Shown here piece by piece: positions 42,813 to 51,402 of a stretch of DNA of 64,000 nt. The notes under the pieces were generated by a model. It was not told the origin of the DNA, did no database searches, and saw only the letters and a list, made by a program, of their open reading frames with translations. The position numbers were made by a program, and so were the translations under genes. The first letter of the stretch is position 1. Every line of letters begins with the position of its first letter. The DNA lies in assembly GCA_026195905.1 (NCBI GenBank), contig JAPHRE010000013.1:1-64000 (forward strand), written 5' to 3'. This DNA comes from Pseudopelagicola sp. Lineage in GTDB: Bacteria; Pseudomonadota; Alphaproteobacteria; Rhodobacterales; Rhodobacteraceae.

Positions 42813-43517
42813 TCAGCGGTGAAATGCGAGTGGGGCGCCGATTTCGATCTGTGCCGGGGTGATCCTGCAGCCATAGGCGAGAACCTCGACCCCCGCAGTG
42901 TGGGCGGCGTCGAAGGCGGCGGCGTAGGTTGGGTCGATATCGGCGGCGAGGGTCACGGCGGCGGCGTCGGTGCGCTGAACAAGGTAGAGCATCATGGCGC
43001 GGTGGCCTTGTGCGACCATCGCCTGAAGTTCGGCGAGGTGCTTGGCACCACGGGCGGTCACGCTATCGGGAAATTCAGCGAGGCCGGGGCGGCGCGAGAG
43101 GGTGACGCTTTTGACTTCGATATAGAGGTCGGGCTTGCCCTCGCCGGAGAGCAGAAAGTCGATGCGACTATTGGTGCCGTATTTCACCTCGGGGCGCAGG
43201 AGCGGGTAGTCGGAGAGTTCCGGGATCGCGCGGGCCAGAAGCGCGGCTTTCAGGGCGCGGTTTGGCACCGAGGTATCGACGCCGGTAAAATGGCCGTTTT
43301 CATGGTCGACGAGCCGCCAGCCGTATTTGAGCTTTTTCTTTGGGTCGTCGTTGGGTTCGAGCCAGATCCGGCTTCCGGGGTCGGCCAGCCCCATCATCGA
43401 GCCGGGGTTGGCGCAATGGGCGGTGATCTCGGTGCCGTCCGCAAGCCGGGCGTCAGCGAGGAAGCGTTTGTAGCGGCGTATCAGCACCGCAGGCACAAGG
43501 GGGGTTTGAAAGTGCAT
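42813..43517 (-). CDS. sfsA: SfsA family DNA-binding/sugar fermentation stimulation protein
   Basis: 234 aa from ATG 43517 (MHFQTPLVPAVLIRRYKRFLADARL). Family blocks CANPGSMMGL, YLIEVKSVTL-like nuclease-fold segment DLYIEVKSVTLSRR and FPDSVTARGAKHLAEL are present. The fold resembles restriction nucleases; biochemical role is unsettled. A TTG 36 nt upstream is in frame. It is divergent from the CinA-like gene, 47 nt apart. Confidence 0.92.
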   Translation of the reverse strand: MHFQTPLVPAVLIRRYKRFLADARLADGTEITAHCANPGSMMGLADPGSRIWLEPNDDPKKKLKYGWRLVDHENGHFTGVDTSVPNRALKAALLARAIPELSDYPLLRPEVKYGTNSRIDFLLSGEGKPDLYIEVKSVTLSRRPGLAEFPDSVTARGAKHLAELQAMVAQGHRAMMLYLVQRTDAAAVTLAADIDPTYAAAFDAAHTAGVEVLAYGCRITPAQIEIGAPLAFHR

Positions 43518-43564
43518 GTGCAGCGGCCTATAGATGCAGGTGACATCTGGCAAGGAGGCTCCCC

Positions 43565-44284
43565 ATGTCCAACCCCACAGCGGCGATGCTTGTCATCGGA
43601 GATGAAATCCTTTCCGGGCGCACCCGTGATAGCAACATGCATTTCCTAGCCTGTGAGCTGTCCAAGCAGGGGATCGACCTTGCGCAGGTGCGGATCGTGG
43701 GGGATGACCGGGGCGACATCATCTTTGCGGTGCGCGAATTGGCCAATCGTTACGACTATGTGTTTACCAGTGGCGGGATCGGGCCGACACATGACGATAT
43801 TACTGCCGATTGCATGGCCGAAGCCTTTGGGCAGGGGATTGATGTGCGTGAGGATGCGCGGGCGCTATTGGCGGCGCATTACACGCGCCAGGGGCTAGAG
43901 TTCAACGCGGCCCGTCAGCGGATGGCGCGTATTCCCGACGATGCGGTATTGATTGAAAACCCGGTTTCGATCGCGCCGGGGTTCACGATTGAGAATGTGC
44001 ATGTAATGGCGGGGGTTCCGTCCGTGTTTCAGGCGATGGTGGCCAGTGTGTTACCGCAGCTCACCGGCGGGCAGCCGCTTTTGTCGCAGAGTTTGCGCAT
44101 TGAGCGCGGCGAAGGCGAGATCGCAGGGCCGCTCCGCGTCTTGGCAGAGGCGTTTCCCGATCTGTCCATTGGGTGTTACCCCTATCAGAAGGATGGGGTT
44201 TACGGGGCCAACATCGTGATCCGGGGCACAGATGGAGCGCAGATTGGGGCGGCGATGGCCAAATTAGCGGAGATGTTCGCATGA
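43565..44284 (+). CDS. CinA N-terminal-like molybdopterin-binding domain protein
   Basis: 239 aa. MoaB/Mog fold: AMLVIGDEILSGRTRDSN, RDDR GDI-type loop, YVFTSGGIGPTHDDITADCMAEAFG. Similar to the N-terminal (ADP-ribose/molybdopterin-binding) half of CinA without the C-terminal deamidase. The role is not settled in this short form. AAGGAGG precedes it, and it leads a chain of four genes joined by ATGA overlaps. Confidence 0.88.
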   Translation: MSNPTAAMLVIGDEILSGRTRDSNMHFLACELSKQGIDLAQVRIVGDDRGDIIFAVRELANRYDYVFTSGGIGPTHDDITADCMAEAFGQGIDVREDARALLAAHYTRQGLEFNAARQRMARIPDDAVLIENPVSIAPGFTIENVHVMAGVPSVFQAMVASVLPQLTGGQPLLSQSLRIERGEGEIAGPLRVLAEAFPDLSIGCYPYQKDGVYGANIVIRGTDGAQIGAAMAKLAEMFA

Positions 44285-45021
44285 GTCTTGTCAGCGGAAG
44301 AGAGCTTTATGACGTCATTGATGCAACATGGCCGGCAGCGGCCACGTCCGATTGCGGGCCATTCCGTATTCGCGACGGCAAAGGCGGGGGCAAGCGGGTT
44401 TCGGCAGCGACCGTGCAAGGCGCGTTTGAGACCGCAGATATTGCCGCAGCCGAAGACGCGATGCGAGCGCTGGGCCAGGTGTCGTTGTTCCAGATACGCG
44501 AGGGCGATGAGGCGCTTGACCGGGCGCTTGAGGCGCGGGGCTATGAGGTTATAGACCCGGTGACGATCTATGCGGCCAAGGCCACGGATATTGCGACCGA
44601 GTTACCGCCGCGCACGGCGGCGATCCAAGCATGGGAACCGCTTCAGATCATGCGCGAAATCTGGGCCGAGGGCGGGATCGACGCGGCGCGGGTTGATGTC
44701 ATGTTTCGCGCGGACGAGCCCAAGACGGGGTTTGTCAGCCGGTGGCAGGACAAACCGGCGGGCGCGAGTTTTTGTGCCATGCATGAGGGGATCAGTATGG
44801 TGCATGCGATTGAAATCCTACCGTTTCAGCGCCGTCAGGGGGTTGGGCGCTGGCTCATGCGGCGGGCGGCTTATTGGACGCTCGATCATGGCGGGCATAC
44901 GCTTTCGGTGATCTGCACCCGGCAGAACGCAGCGGCAAATGGACTCTATACTTCCCTCGGGATGAGCGTTGTGGGACAGTATCACTACCGCATTTTGCGG
45001 GGTGAAAGGGAGGAAATATGA
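44281..45021 (+). CDS. GNAT-family N-acetyltransferase
   Basis: 246 aa. The C-terminal half is a GNAT fold: acetyl-CoA loop RRQGVGRWLMRRA (residues about 180-195), then AANGLYTSLGMSVVGQYHYR at the end. The N-terminal 100 residues form a second, weaker GNAT-like half. The acceptor is unknown. Starts at ATGA overlap with the CinA-like gene and ends at ATGA overlap with the AhpD-like gene. Confidence 0.85.
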   Translation: MSLVSGRELYDVIDATWPAAATSDCGPFRIRDGKGGGKRVSAATVQGAFETADIAAAEDAMRALGQVSLFQIREGDEALDRALEARGYEVIDPVTIYAAKATDIATELPPRTAAIQAWEPLQIMREIWAEGGIDAARVDVMFRADEPKTGFVSRWQDKPAGASFCAMHEGISMVHAIEILPFQRRQGVGRWLMRRAAYWTLDHGGHTLSVICTRQNAAANGLYTSLGMSVVGQYHYRILRGEREEI

Positions 45022-45590
45022 GTCAGTCAGATATGCCCACGGCGCTTGATCTGCCGATGGTTGATCCGTTGCCCGAGGCGACGCAGAAATATTTCGATAT
45101 TTGCAAAGATAAGCTTGGCATGGTGCCGAACGTCCTTAAGGCGCATGCGTTTGACGTCAGTAAGCTTAACGCATTCTCGGGGCTTTATAATGACCTCATG
45201 CTTGGCGAGAGCGGGTTGTCCAAGCTCGAACGCGAGATGATTGCGGTGCTCGTGTCGTCAATCAACAAGTGTTTCTATTGCCTAACAGCGCATGGCGCGG
45301 CGGTGCGGGAGTTGTCGGGCGATCCGATCCTTGGCGAATTGATGGTGATGAACTGGAAAGCGGCGCGGCTTGACGCGCGGCAGCGTGGGATGTTGGCCTT
45401 TGCCGAGAAGATCACCAAGGAAAGCAGTGCGGTGACGGAAGAGGACCGGCAAGGGCTGCGCGATCTTGGGTTCAGTGACCGCGACATTTGGGACATTGCG
45501 AATGTCACGGGATTCTTCAATATGTCGAACCGTGTCGCCTCGGCGACCGACATGCGCCCCAATGATGAGTACCACTCCCAGAACCGATGA
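45018..45590 (+). CDS. AhpD-like peroxidase-related enzyme (carboxymuconolactone decarboxylase fold)
   Basis: 190 aa with the AhpD active-site pattern Cys85-x2-Cys88-x3-His92 (CFYCLTAH). Family proteins act as thiol peroxidase-type or disulfide reductase-type enzymes. LGMVPNVLKAHA at the N-terminus is typical of the uncharacterised peroxidase-related branch. Joined to neighbours on both sides by 4-nt overlaps, so redox-linked with the acetyltransferase by co-expression only. Confidence 0.88.
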   Translation: MSQSDMPTALDLPMVDPLPEATQKYFDICKDKLGMVPNVLKAHAFDVSKLNAFSGLYNDLMLGESGLSKLEREMIAVLVSSINKCFYCLTAHGAAVRELSGDPILGELMVMNWKAARLDARQRGMLAFAEKITKESSAVTEEDRQGLRDLGFSDRDIWDIANVTGFFNMSNRVASATDMRPNDEYHSQNR

Positions 45591-46534
45591 AGCGCTTTGC
45601 CGCCATATGTTTGATGCTTGTGCCGCATATGGCGGCGGCTTTTGATGTCTCCTTGCCCGATGGGGCCGAGCCGCTTGCGGCGTATACGGTTGACGATGGG
45701 CAGTATCACCTGCCGACGGGGGTCTTTTCGCAAGCAGCCGTTCCGTTTGAGACGATTGCGGGGCGGGTTGTGCAGCGCACGTGGCGGGTTGCGGGGTTTA
45801 GCGATCGGGTTACGGCCATCGCGCGCAGCCTGGAGGAGCAGCTTGTGGTTGAGGGCTATGAGATTGTTCTTAGCTGTGAGGCGGATGTGTGTGGCGGCTT
45901 TGATTTCCGATTTGGCGTTGATGTGCTGCCGCCACCGGACATGTATGTGGATCTTGCGGATTTCCGCTTTGTCGCGGCGCAGCGCGAGGGTGTTGATGGT
46001 CTTGAGGCGGTGGGCGTCATGGTCAGCCGCACGGCGCTTGCCGCGATGGTGCAGGTCAGCGAAGCGATCCCGGCGGAGCAGGAGGCGCTTGACCTCGTCC
46101 CGGCGCCAGAGCCTCGGGCTTTGCCGCCTCTTGACGGTGAGGGCGCGGGCGATCTGGCTTTGACGCCGCTTGTCCAGACGCTTCAGGCGCGGGGCAAAGC
46201 GGTTTTGTCCGGTCTGACCTTTCAGACCGGGGCGTCGGGACTTGGCGAGGGGCCAGTTGCGATGCTTGAGGCATTGGCGGCATGGCTGCGCGGCGATACG
46301 GAGCGGCGTGTGATGCTTGTCGGGCATACGGATAGCGAGGGCGATCTAGAGCGCAATATTGCCTTGTCGCAGGAGCGCGCGCAGGCGGTCGTCAGTGCGC
46401 TTGTTCAAGAGTATGGCGTCGCGCCGGAGCAAGTCTCGGCGCGCGGTATCGGGTTTCTTGCCCCGCGCACGAGCAACGCGACCGAGGATGGCCGCAAGGC
46501 GAACCGGCGCGTCGAGGTTGTGGTTCTGCCGTAA
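45587..46534 (+). CDS. OmpA-family envelope protein
   Basis: 315 aa with signal peptide (MKRFAAICLMLVPHMAAA). C-terminal OmpA peptidoglycan-binding domain at about residues 205-315: LVGHTDSEGDLERNIALSQE, then GIGFLAPRTSNATEDGRKANRR, with the Asp and Arg that hold diaminopimelate. The N-terminal part is a DUF4892-like region (IARSLEEQLVVEGYEIVLSCE). Last gene of the four-gene chain. Confidence 0.88.
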   Translation: MKRFAAICLMLVPHMAAAFDVSLPDGAEPLAAYTVDDGQYHLPTGVFSQAAVPFETIAGRVVQRTWRVAGFSDRVTAIARSLEEQLVVEGYEIVLSCEADVCGGFDFRFGVDVLPPPDMYVDLADFRFVAAQREGVDGLEAVGVMVSRTALAAMVQVSEAIPAEQEALDLVPAPEPRALPPLDGEGAGDLALTPLVQTLQARGKAVLSGLTFQTGASGLGEGPVAMLEALAAWLRGDTERRVMLVGHTDSEGDLERNIALSQERAQAVVSALVQEYGVAPEQVSARGIGFLAPRTSNATEDGRKANRRVEVVVLP

Positions 46535-46575
46535 AGGCGGACAGGGCGGCCGAGCGATTTCAACGCATGAATCCA

Positions 46576-46609
46576 AGAAAAAGGCCCGGACGCTTGTGCA
46601 GGTCCGGGC
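46576..46609 (-). terminator. Intrinsic terminator of the LysR gene
   Basis: Minus strand GCCCGGAC / GTCCGGGC stem of 8 bp around a 10-nt loop, followed by CTTTTTCTT. It also lies at the end of the convergent OmpA-like gene. Confidence 0.75.
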
Positions 46610-46653
46610 AGGTTGCTTTCTCGTGGAAAGCCTTGGGGAAGATGGAAAACCGC

Positions 46654-47559
46654 TTACCAGTCGGTTGGACCTTTGTCCGCGAAGGCATGGACAAGAAAGT
46701 CGATGAAAGCGCGGACCTTGGGTTGGGTAAAGCGGCCGGGCGGGTAGACCGCGTAGATGCCTTGGGTTTCGACCGGAAGGTCGGGAATGACGTCCTCAAC
46801 AAGACCTTGGGTCATCGCGTCGGAATAGAGGAAGGACGGCAGGTAGGCGATGCCGAGACCGGCGATGGCGGCGTTGAGAAGAGATTGACCATCATTGACC
46901 GAGAGCCAGCCAGCGGTGCGGATCTGGCGCTTTTCCCCCGAGGGGGCGGTCAGCTTCCACACCGCGCCGTTAGATTGGCTCGAATAGTGCAGCAGCTTGT
47001 GTTCGTTGAGGTCGTCGATTTTTTCGGGGCGGCCAAATTTCTGAATATAGGCCGGGCTTGCGATCATGCGGCGCGTGGTTTCCGAGAATTTACGGGCGCG
47101 CAGGGAGGAATCCTCCAGTTCGCCAATGCGGATGGCCATGTCAAACCCTTCCGAAATCAATTCGACATAGCGGTTGTTGAGCACCATGTTCACATTGATG
47201 TCGGGAAATTCAGCGAGGAAGTTGCCCAGAACGGGCGAGAGATGATTCACGCCGAAGTCGGTCGCGACGGAAATGCGCAAAAGACCCGAGGGCGCCGATT
47301 GCATCGAGGTGACAAGGGAGTCGGCCTCACCCGCATCGTTGAGCACCCGGCGGGCACGGTCATAATAGGCCAGCCCGATTTCCGTCGGTGAGACGCGGCG
47401 GGTCGTGCGGTTGAGGAGGCGGGCACCGAGCCGGGCCTCAAGCGATGAAACGTGTTTCGACACGGCAGATTTGGAAATCCCCATTTTTTTGGCGGCGTCG
47501 GTAAAGCCACCCTGATCCACCACGGTGGCGAAGGCTTCCATTTCTGTCAGGCGATCCAT
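46654..47559 (-). CDS. LysR-family transcriptional regulator
   Basis: 301 aa. N-terminal winged HTH (MDRLTEMEAFATVVDQGGFT, KKMGISKSAVSKHVSSLEARL) and a LysR substrate domain after residue 90. It has the RLLNRTTRRVSPTEIG form of the AaeR/DmlR-like branch. Effector unknown. The gene stands alone, 142 nt after the AEC transporter on the same strand. Its upstream region contains GATCGTTT/AAACGATC arms. Confidence 0.93.
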   Translation of the reverse strand: MDRLTEMEAFATVVDQGGFTDAAKKMGISKSAVSKHVSSLEARLGARLLNRTTRRVSPTEIGLAYYDRARRVLNDAGEADSLVTSMQSAPSGLLRISVATDFGVNHLSPVLGNFLAEFPDINVNMVLNNRYVELISEGFDMAIRIGELEDSSLRARKFSETTRRMIASPAYIQKFGRPEKIDDLNEHKLLHYSSQSNGAVWKLTAPSGEKRQIRTAGWLSVNDGQSLLNAAIAGLGIAYLPSFLYSDAMTQGLVEDVIPDLPVETQGIYAVYPPGRFTQPKVRAFIDFLVHAFADKGPTDW

Positions 47560-47658
47560 TGTTCTACGTCCTCGTAAACTCTGCGTCGAGGCTCAGGTAT
47601 CGCGGCGAAATCGGGCTAAAGCAGGGCGGGGGGCTGACAATATCAGGGATTTGTCAGG

Positions 47659-47691
47659 GATCGTTTGCGTCTTGGAAACAGGGAAACGATC
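47659..47691. promoter_or_regulatory. GATCGTTT...AAACGATC inverted repeat upstream of LysR gene
   Basis: GATCGTTT (47659-47666) and AAACGATC (47684-47691), 17 nt apart, about 100 nt before the LysR start. On the minus strand the right arm reads GATCGTTTCC, identical to the first 10 bases of hip operator site 3. It could be the regulator's own binding site. Confidence 0.4.
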
Positions 47692-47701
47692 TGTTTCGCA
47701 C

Positions 47702-48610
47702 CTAGAAGGAGAGGGCGATCAGGGTAATCCAGAGGGGCAATGTCAGGGCCGCAAGCAGGGTTGATTGCGCGACAAGGGTTGCCGAAAGGCGGCGGTCTGC
47801 GCCAAAACCGCCCGCGAGGACATGGGCTGCCGAGGCGGTTGGCATGGCGGCAAAGAGCGTCAGGGTGCGGGCGATGGCCGGTTCAACAGACAGGAGCTTG
47901 CAGGCGGCGAAGGTCAGCGCGGGCAGGGCAACGAGCTTGGTCGTGCAGATAATGCCACTAAAGCGGTCGAGGCGGGCCAGTGCGCCCCAATTCATCGTCG
48001 CCCCGACAGAGATCAGGGCGATGGGGATGGCCGCCCGCGAGAGCATTTCGAGCGGTGCAATGACGGGGGCGGGGATGCTCAGGCCGGAGAGGCCGACAAG
48101 CACCCCGGACACCGAGGCAATCAAGAACGGGTTGGTGGCGATGCGCTTGAGGGTTTGCACAAGAGAGCCGCTGCCACGTGAGAGGGCGGAGACGGCGAGG
48201 AGGTTGGCCATTGGAATAGCAAGGCCGACCGCAACGGCTAATTCGCCCAGGGGCGGGTTGGTCAGGGTGGCAACAGCGACAAAGGCCATCGCGGTATTAA
48301 AACGCCAAGCGGTTTGCCACGCGCCCGCAAAGTCGATGAAACGTGCAGGGCCGAAAGGGCGGGCGAGATAGCCAAGCGAAAGGCCTGCAAAGAGGATCGC
48401 CCAGACCGCAGGGCCGATGCGCAGGATATCGGTTACGGCGATGGGCCGTGACGACGCGGCAACGAAGATCAGCGCGGGAAACAAGACTTCGAAATTGAGC
48501 CGGTCCAAGCCTTGCCACGCATCGCGCGACAGGCGTTTGCGCAACAGGCCGCCCAAGGCAACCATGAGGAAGGAGGGCAATAGCCCCAAGAGGATCGTGA
48601 CGAAGACCAT
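47702..48610 (-). CDS. AEC-family (auxin efflux carrier) transporter
   Basis: 302 aa, about ten membrane helices in two bundles with a central loop. The N-terminal LLGLLPSFLMVALGGLLRKR and the C-terminal AAMPTASAAHVLAGGFGAD are characteristic. Bacterial members export or import malonate, malate or amino acids; the substrate is not determined. It ends 142 nt before the LysR start, which might regulate it. Confidence 0.87.
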   Translation of the reverse strand: MVFVTILLGLLPSFLMVALGGLLRKRLSRDAWQGLDRLNFEVLFPALIFVAASSRPIAVTDILRIGPAVWAILFAGLSLGYLARPFGPARFIDFAGAWQTAWRFNTAMAFVAVATLTNPPLGELAVAVGLAIPMANLLAVSALSRGSGSLVQTLKRIATNPFLIASVSGVLVGLSGLSIPAPVIAPLEMLSRAAIPIALISVGATMNWGALARLDRFSGIICTTKLVALPALTFAACKLLSVEPAIARTLTLFAAMPTASAAHVLAGGFGADRRLSATLVAQSTLLAALTLPLWITLIALSF

Positions 48611-48661
48611 GCACAGGCTCTACGGAGATATGGGCGGCTGGGCAATCGCCCCGCGCCGAAA

Positions 48662-49984
48662 TCAGGGGTGAATGAAGTGCAGGCGGTCAAACTCTGCGCG
48701 CCATGCGGCGGTCGCGGGGGCGAGGGACGCCGGATCGTTGGAGCGTAGGGCGGCCGCGATGCGGCGGGCTAGCTCGGGGGCGTGTTCGGGTGTCATGCCC
48801 CAACGGGTCAATTCCGGCGTGCCGATGCGCAGCCCGTTCATGTCGCCGTCGACCGGGGCAAGGGGCAGGCCGATGCCACAGGCAAGAAAGCCCGCCTTGC
48901 GCAGGGTCTTGGACGCGGCCTGGCCCCCGCCGAAAGCGGCGGCTTCAATGGCGAATTGATGCGACTGCGTGGGGCCGTTGTGGGTTTTGAAGAGGGGAAT
49001 GCCTTCGGATTCCAGCGCATCGGCCAGAGATTTGGAGAGGTCGATCATCGCGGCGGCATAGGTCGCACCGAAGTCGCGCCAGTCTAGCAGGCTTACCGCG
49101 AGGGCGGCAGATTTGGCGGCGTCAAAATTGGCCGTCATGCCGGGGAAGGCGATGGCGTCGAGGCGCTGGGCGATGGCGGCGTCGTTGGTCACGATAAGAC
49201 CGGAGGGCGGGCCGCCGAGGCTTTTGTAGGTCGACATGGTCATCATATGCGCGCCCTCGGCGAGCGGATTTTTCCACGCCTTACCGGCGATGATGCCGCA
49301 TTGATGCGCGGCATCAAAGAGGACATGCGCGCCGACTTCATCGGCAATGGCGCGGATGTCGGCCACGGGATGTTCAAGGAGGTTCAGCGACCCGCCGATG
49401 GTCATCAGGGCCGGTTTGACTTCGTGGGCAAGGGCGCGCAGCCCGTCGATATCCACGGTATACCCGTCTGGATCGACCGGGGCGGGATGGGATTTGAGAC
49501 CATAGAGACCAGCGCAGCCATCGGCGTGGTGCGTGACATGGCCGCCGACCGAGGACGGGGGCGTGATAATGGCATCGGCGGGTTTGGTCAGGGCCATGAA
49601 GCCATAGAGATTGGCAATCGCGCCAGAGGGCACGCGGATTTCGGCATATTGGGCGTCAAACACTTCGGCGGCGAGTTCGGTCGCGATCACTTCGATCTGC
49701 TCTATCGCCTCAAGGCCCATTTCGTATTTGTCGCCGGGATAGCCGAGCGAGGGGCGGGAGCCGAGGCCCGCGCCAAGCATGGCTTCGGCGCGCGGGTTCA
49801 TCACGTTGGTGGCGGGGTTGAGGTTGAAGCAATCTCGTTCGTGAATCTTGCGGTTTTCGGCCACGAGACGATCGAGCCGGGCATTGAGCGCGGCGCTTGT
49901 GGCTTGGGCGGTCTCGCCCGCGATGGTCTGAGCATAGGTTTCGCACTGGGCAGGCACCCATGAGCGCGGCGCGAGGTTTGGCAT
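48662..49984 (-). CDS. SHMT-like PLP enzyme
   Basis: 440 aa from ATG 49984 with GGAGAG before; an upstream start at 50038 is possible. Fold type I, serine hydroxymethyltransferase branch: LNPATNVMNPRAEAML, SVGGHVTHHADGC, FDAAHQCGIIAG (PLP Asp/His), and the Schiff-base Lys in STYKSLGGPPSG where GlyA has a TTHKTLRGP-type sequence. Canonical N-terminal GlyA residues are altered. It may act on a substituted serine or another amino acid. No partner gene gives a clue; deoD is 59 nt upstream in the same direction. Confidence 0.82.
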   Translation of the reverse strand: MPNLAPRSWVPAQCETYAQTIAGETAQATSAALNARLDRLVAENRKIHERDCFNLNPATNVMNPRAEAMLGAGLGSRPSLGYPGDKYEMGLEAIEQIEVIATELAAEVFDAQYAEIRVPSGAIANLYGFMALTKPADAIITPPSSVGGHVTHHADGCAGLYGLKSHPAPVDPDGYTVDIDGLRALAHEVKPALMTIGGSLNLLEHPVADIRAIADEVGAHVLFDAAHQCGIIAGKAWKNPLAEGAHMMTMSTYKSLGGPPSGLIVTNDAAIAQRLDAIAFPGMTANFDAAKSAALAVSLLDWRDFGATYAAAMIDLSKSLADALESEGIPLFKTHNGPTQSHQFAIEAAAFGGGQAASKTLRKAGFLACGIGLPLAPVDGDMNGLRIGTPELTRWGMTPEHAPELARRIAAALRSNDPASLAPATAAWRAEFDRLHFIHP

Positions 49985-50043
49985 AGAGCTCTCCGGCGTT
50001 GTTTCCCGCAGGAAAGCCGAAGGCGCGGCAAGGTGCAATCGTT

Positions 50044-50754
50044 TTACGCCGAGGCGAAGGCGGTCTGGAGGGCAATCTCAATCATGTCAGAGAAGCTCTG
50101 TTCGCGGTCCTTGGAGGAAAGGCGGTCGCCAGAGGGCAGGTGGTCTGACACGGTCAGGATTGCCAGTGCGCGGCAGCCGTAGCGGGCGGCGAGGGTATAA
50201 AGCTCGGCGGCTTCCATTTCGACGGCGAGAATCCCGTGGCGCACCATTTGTTCATCAAGGTCGGGGCGTTCGTCATAGAAGGTATCGGAGGAATAGATGC
50301 CGCCCACATGCGGCGCGAGACCACGGGCACGCGCGACCGTGGCGGCGGCTTCGAGTAGGGAGAAATCGGCGGTAGGGGCGAAGGTCAAGTCGCGCAAAAT
50401 TGTAGACGACGGGGTTGTGACCGATGACGCCGACATGGCTAGAATGAGGTCGCGCAGGTGTATATGCGGTTGCATTGCGCCACAGGAGCCGACGCGGATT
50501 AAAGTCTTTGCGCCATAGTCCCGAATTAACTCGTTGGCGTAAATCGAAAGCGACGGCATTCCCATGCCCGAGCCGTGGATTGTCACCGGATGGCCATTCC
50601 ATGTCCCGGTATAGCCGAGCATTCCACGCACTTGGTTGATGCAGCGGACATTGTCGAGAAAGGCCTCTGCCGCCCATTTGGCGCGCAAGGGATCACCGGG
50701 CATTAATACGGTTTCAGCAATATCGCCGGGTTCTGCGCCAATATGGATTGTCAT
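50044..50754 (-). CDS. deoD: Purine nucleoside phosphorylase, DeoD type
   Basis: 236 aa. [49 protein letters not shown] and the catalytic Asp in TVSDHLPSG. It phosphorolyses purine nucleosides as a hexamer. The start at 50754 has AAGGAG 7 nt before. The in-frame start at 50811 is rejected. Confidence 0.95.
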   Translation of the reverse strand: MTIHIGAEPGDIAETVLMPGDPLRAKWAAEAFLDNVRCINQVRGMLGYTGTWNGHPVTIHGSGMGMPSLSIYANELIRDYGAKTLIRVGSCGAMQPHIHLRDLILAMSASSVTTPSSTILRDLTFAPTADFSLLEAAATVARARGLAPHVGGIYSSDTFYDERPDLDEQMVRHGILAVEMEAAELYTLAARYGCRALAILTVSDHLPSGDRLSSKDREQSFSDMIEIALQTAFASA

Positions 50755-50839
50755 TGGATATCTCCTTTTGAGGGCGACAATAACACCGGTCGTCGCGGCT
50801 TCAACGCGCATTGGGCGGGGGCATTAAAGCGGGGGCAAT

Positions 50840-50868
50840 AAAAAAAGCCCAGCCTGAGGGGCCGGGCT
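50840..50868 (-). terminator. Intrinsic terminator of the H-NS-like gene
   Basis: Minus strand AGCCCGGCC / GGCTGGGCT (9 bp with one G-U), then seven T. It lies 27 nt after the stop. Confidence 0.82.
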
Positions 50869-50895
50869 ATTGTCTCTGATCCGTGCGAGGCGGGA

Positions 50896-51210
50896 TCAGA
50901 TTTCCATTTGTGCCGGTGTGATGCCTGCCGCGAGGGCGTCGTCAAACCACTTGGGTTTGCGGCCTTTGCCGGTCCAGGTTTTCGACGGGTCGTCAGGGTG
51001 AGCGTATTTCGGAATACCTTTGACGAGCTTGCCTTTGCCGGTCTTTTTACCGCCGGACAATTCTTCAAGAGAAAAGCCGTATTCCTCGGCGGCTTTGCGG
51101 GCCGCGTCGAGCGCGTCGGCTTTGCGTTGGGCTTCGAGTTTTTCGAGCTGAATGTCGATCCGGGCTTTGAGATCAATCAATTCATCGCGGGTCATATCGT
51201 CCAGAATCAT
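50896..51210 (-). CDS. H-NS histone family DNA-binding protein
   Basis: 104 aa. N-terminal coiled coil (residues about 5-45, rich in Leu, Lys, Glu and Ala) for oligomerisation, a Gly/Lys linker, then the C-terminal DNA-binding core TWTGKGRKPKWF at about residues 78-89, matching the H-NS/HvrA/MucR-type signature. Such proteins silence AT-rich DNA or modulate photosynthesis-type genes (HvrA) in Rhodobacteraceae. Its leader holds palindromes, so autoregulation is possible. Confidence 0.9.
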   Translation of the reverse strand: MILDDMTRDELIDLKARIDIQLEKLEAQRKADALDAARKAAEEYGFSLEELSGGKKTGKGKLVKGIPKYAHPDDPSKTWTGKGRKPKWFDDALAAGITPAQMEI

Positions 51211-51273
51211 GAATAGAGTCCTGTTTCATAGCAAGTCTCATCATTTATTTTCGGATTTCAGCACATGCTGCAA

Positions 51274-51314
51274 GACACTAATTTGTGTCAACTTCCCGCC
51301 TTTTGGCAAAAGGC
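51274..51314 (-). promoter_or_regulatory. Palindromes upstream of the H-NS-like gene
   Basis: GACAC/GTGTC (51274-51289) and GCCTTTT-GGC-AAAAGGC (51298-51314). TTGACA on the minus strand overlaps the first, but no convincing -10 follows at 17 nt. Possible operator of the H-NS-like gene. Confidence 0.35.
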
Positions 51315-51330
51315 CGAATTGCAGGGGCAT

Positions 51331-51368
51331 AAAAACCTATGCCCTCGCGTTTTCACGGAGGGCATAGG
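51331..51368 (-). terminator. Intrinsic terminator of ecm
   Basis: Minus strand CCTATGCCCTC / GAGGGCATAGG, perfect 11-bp stem, followed by TTTTT. It lies 34 nt after the ecm stop. Confidence 0.9.
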
Positions 51369-51402
51369 GTATTGCGGTCTTAGGATCGAAGTTATGTGTC
51401 GC

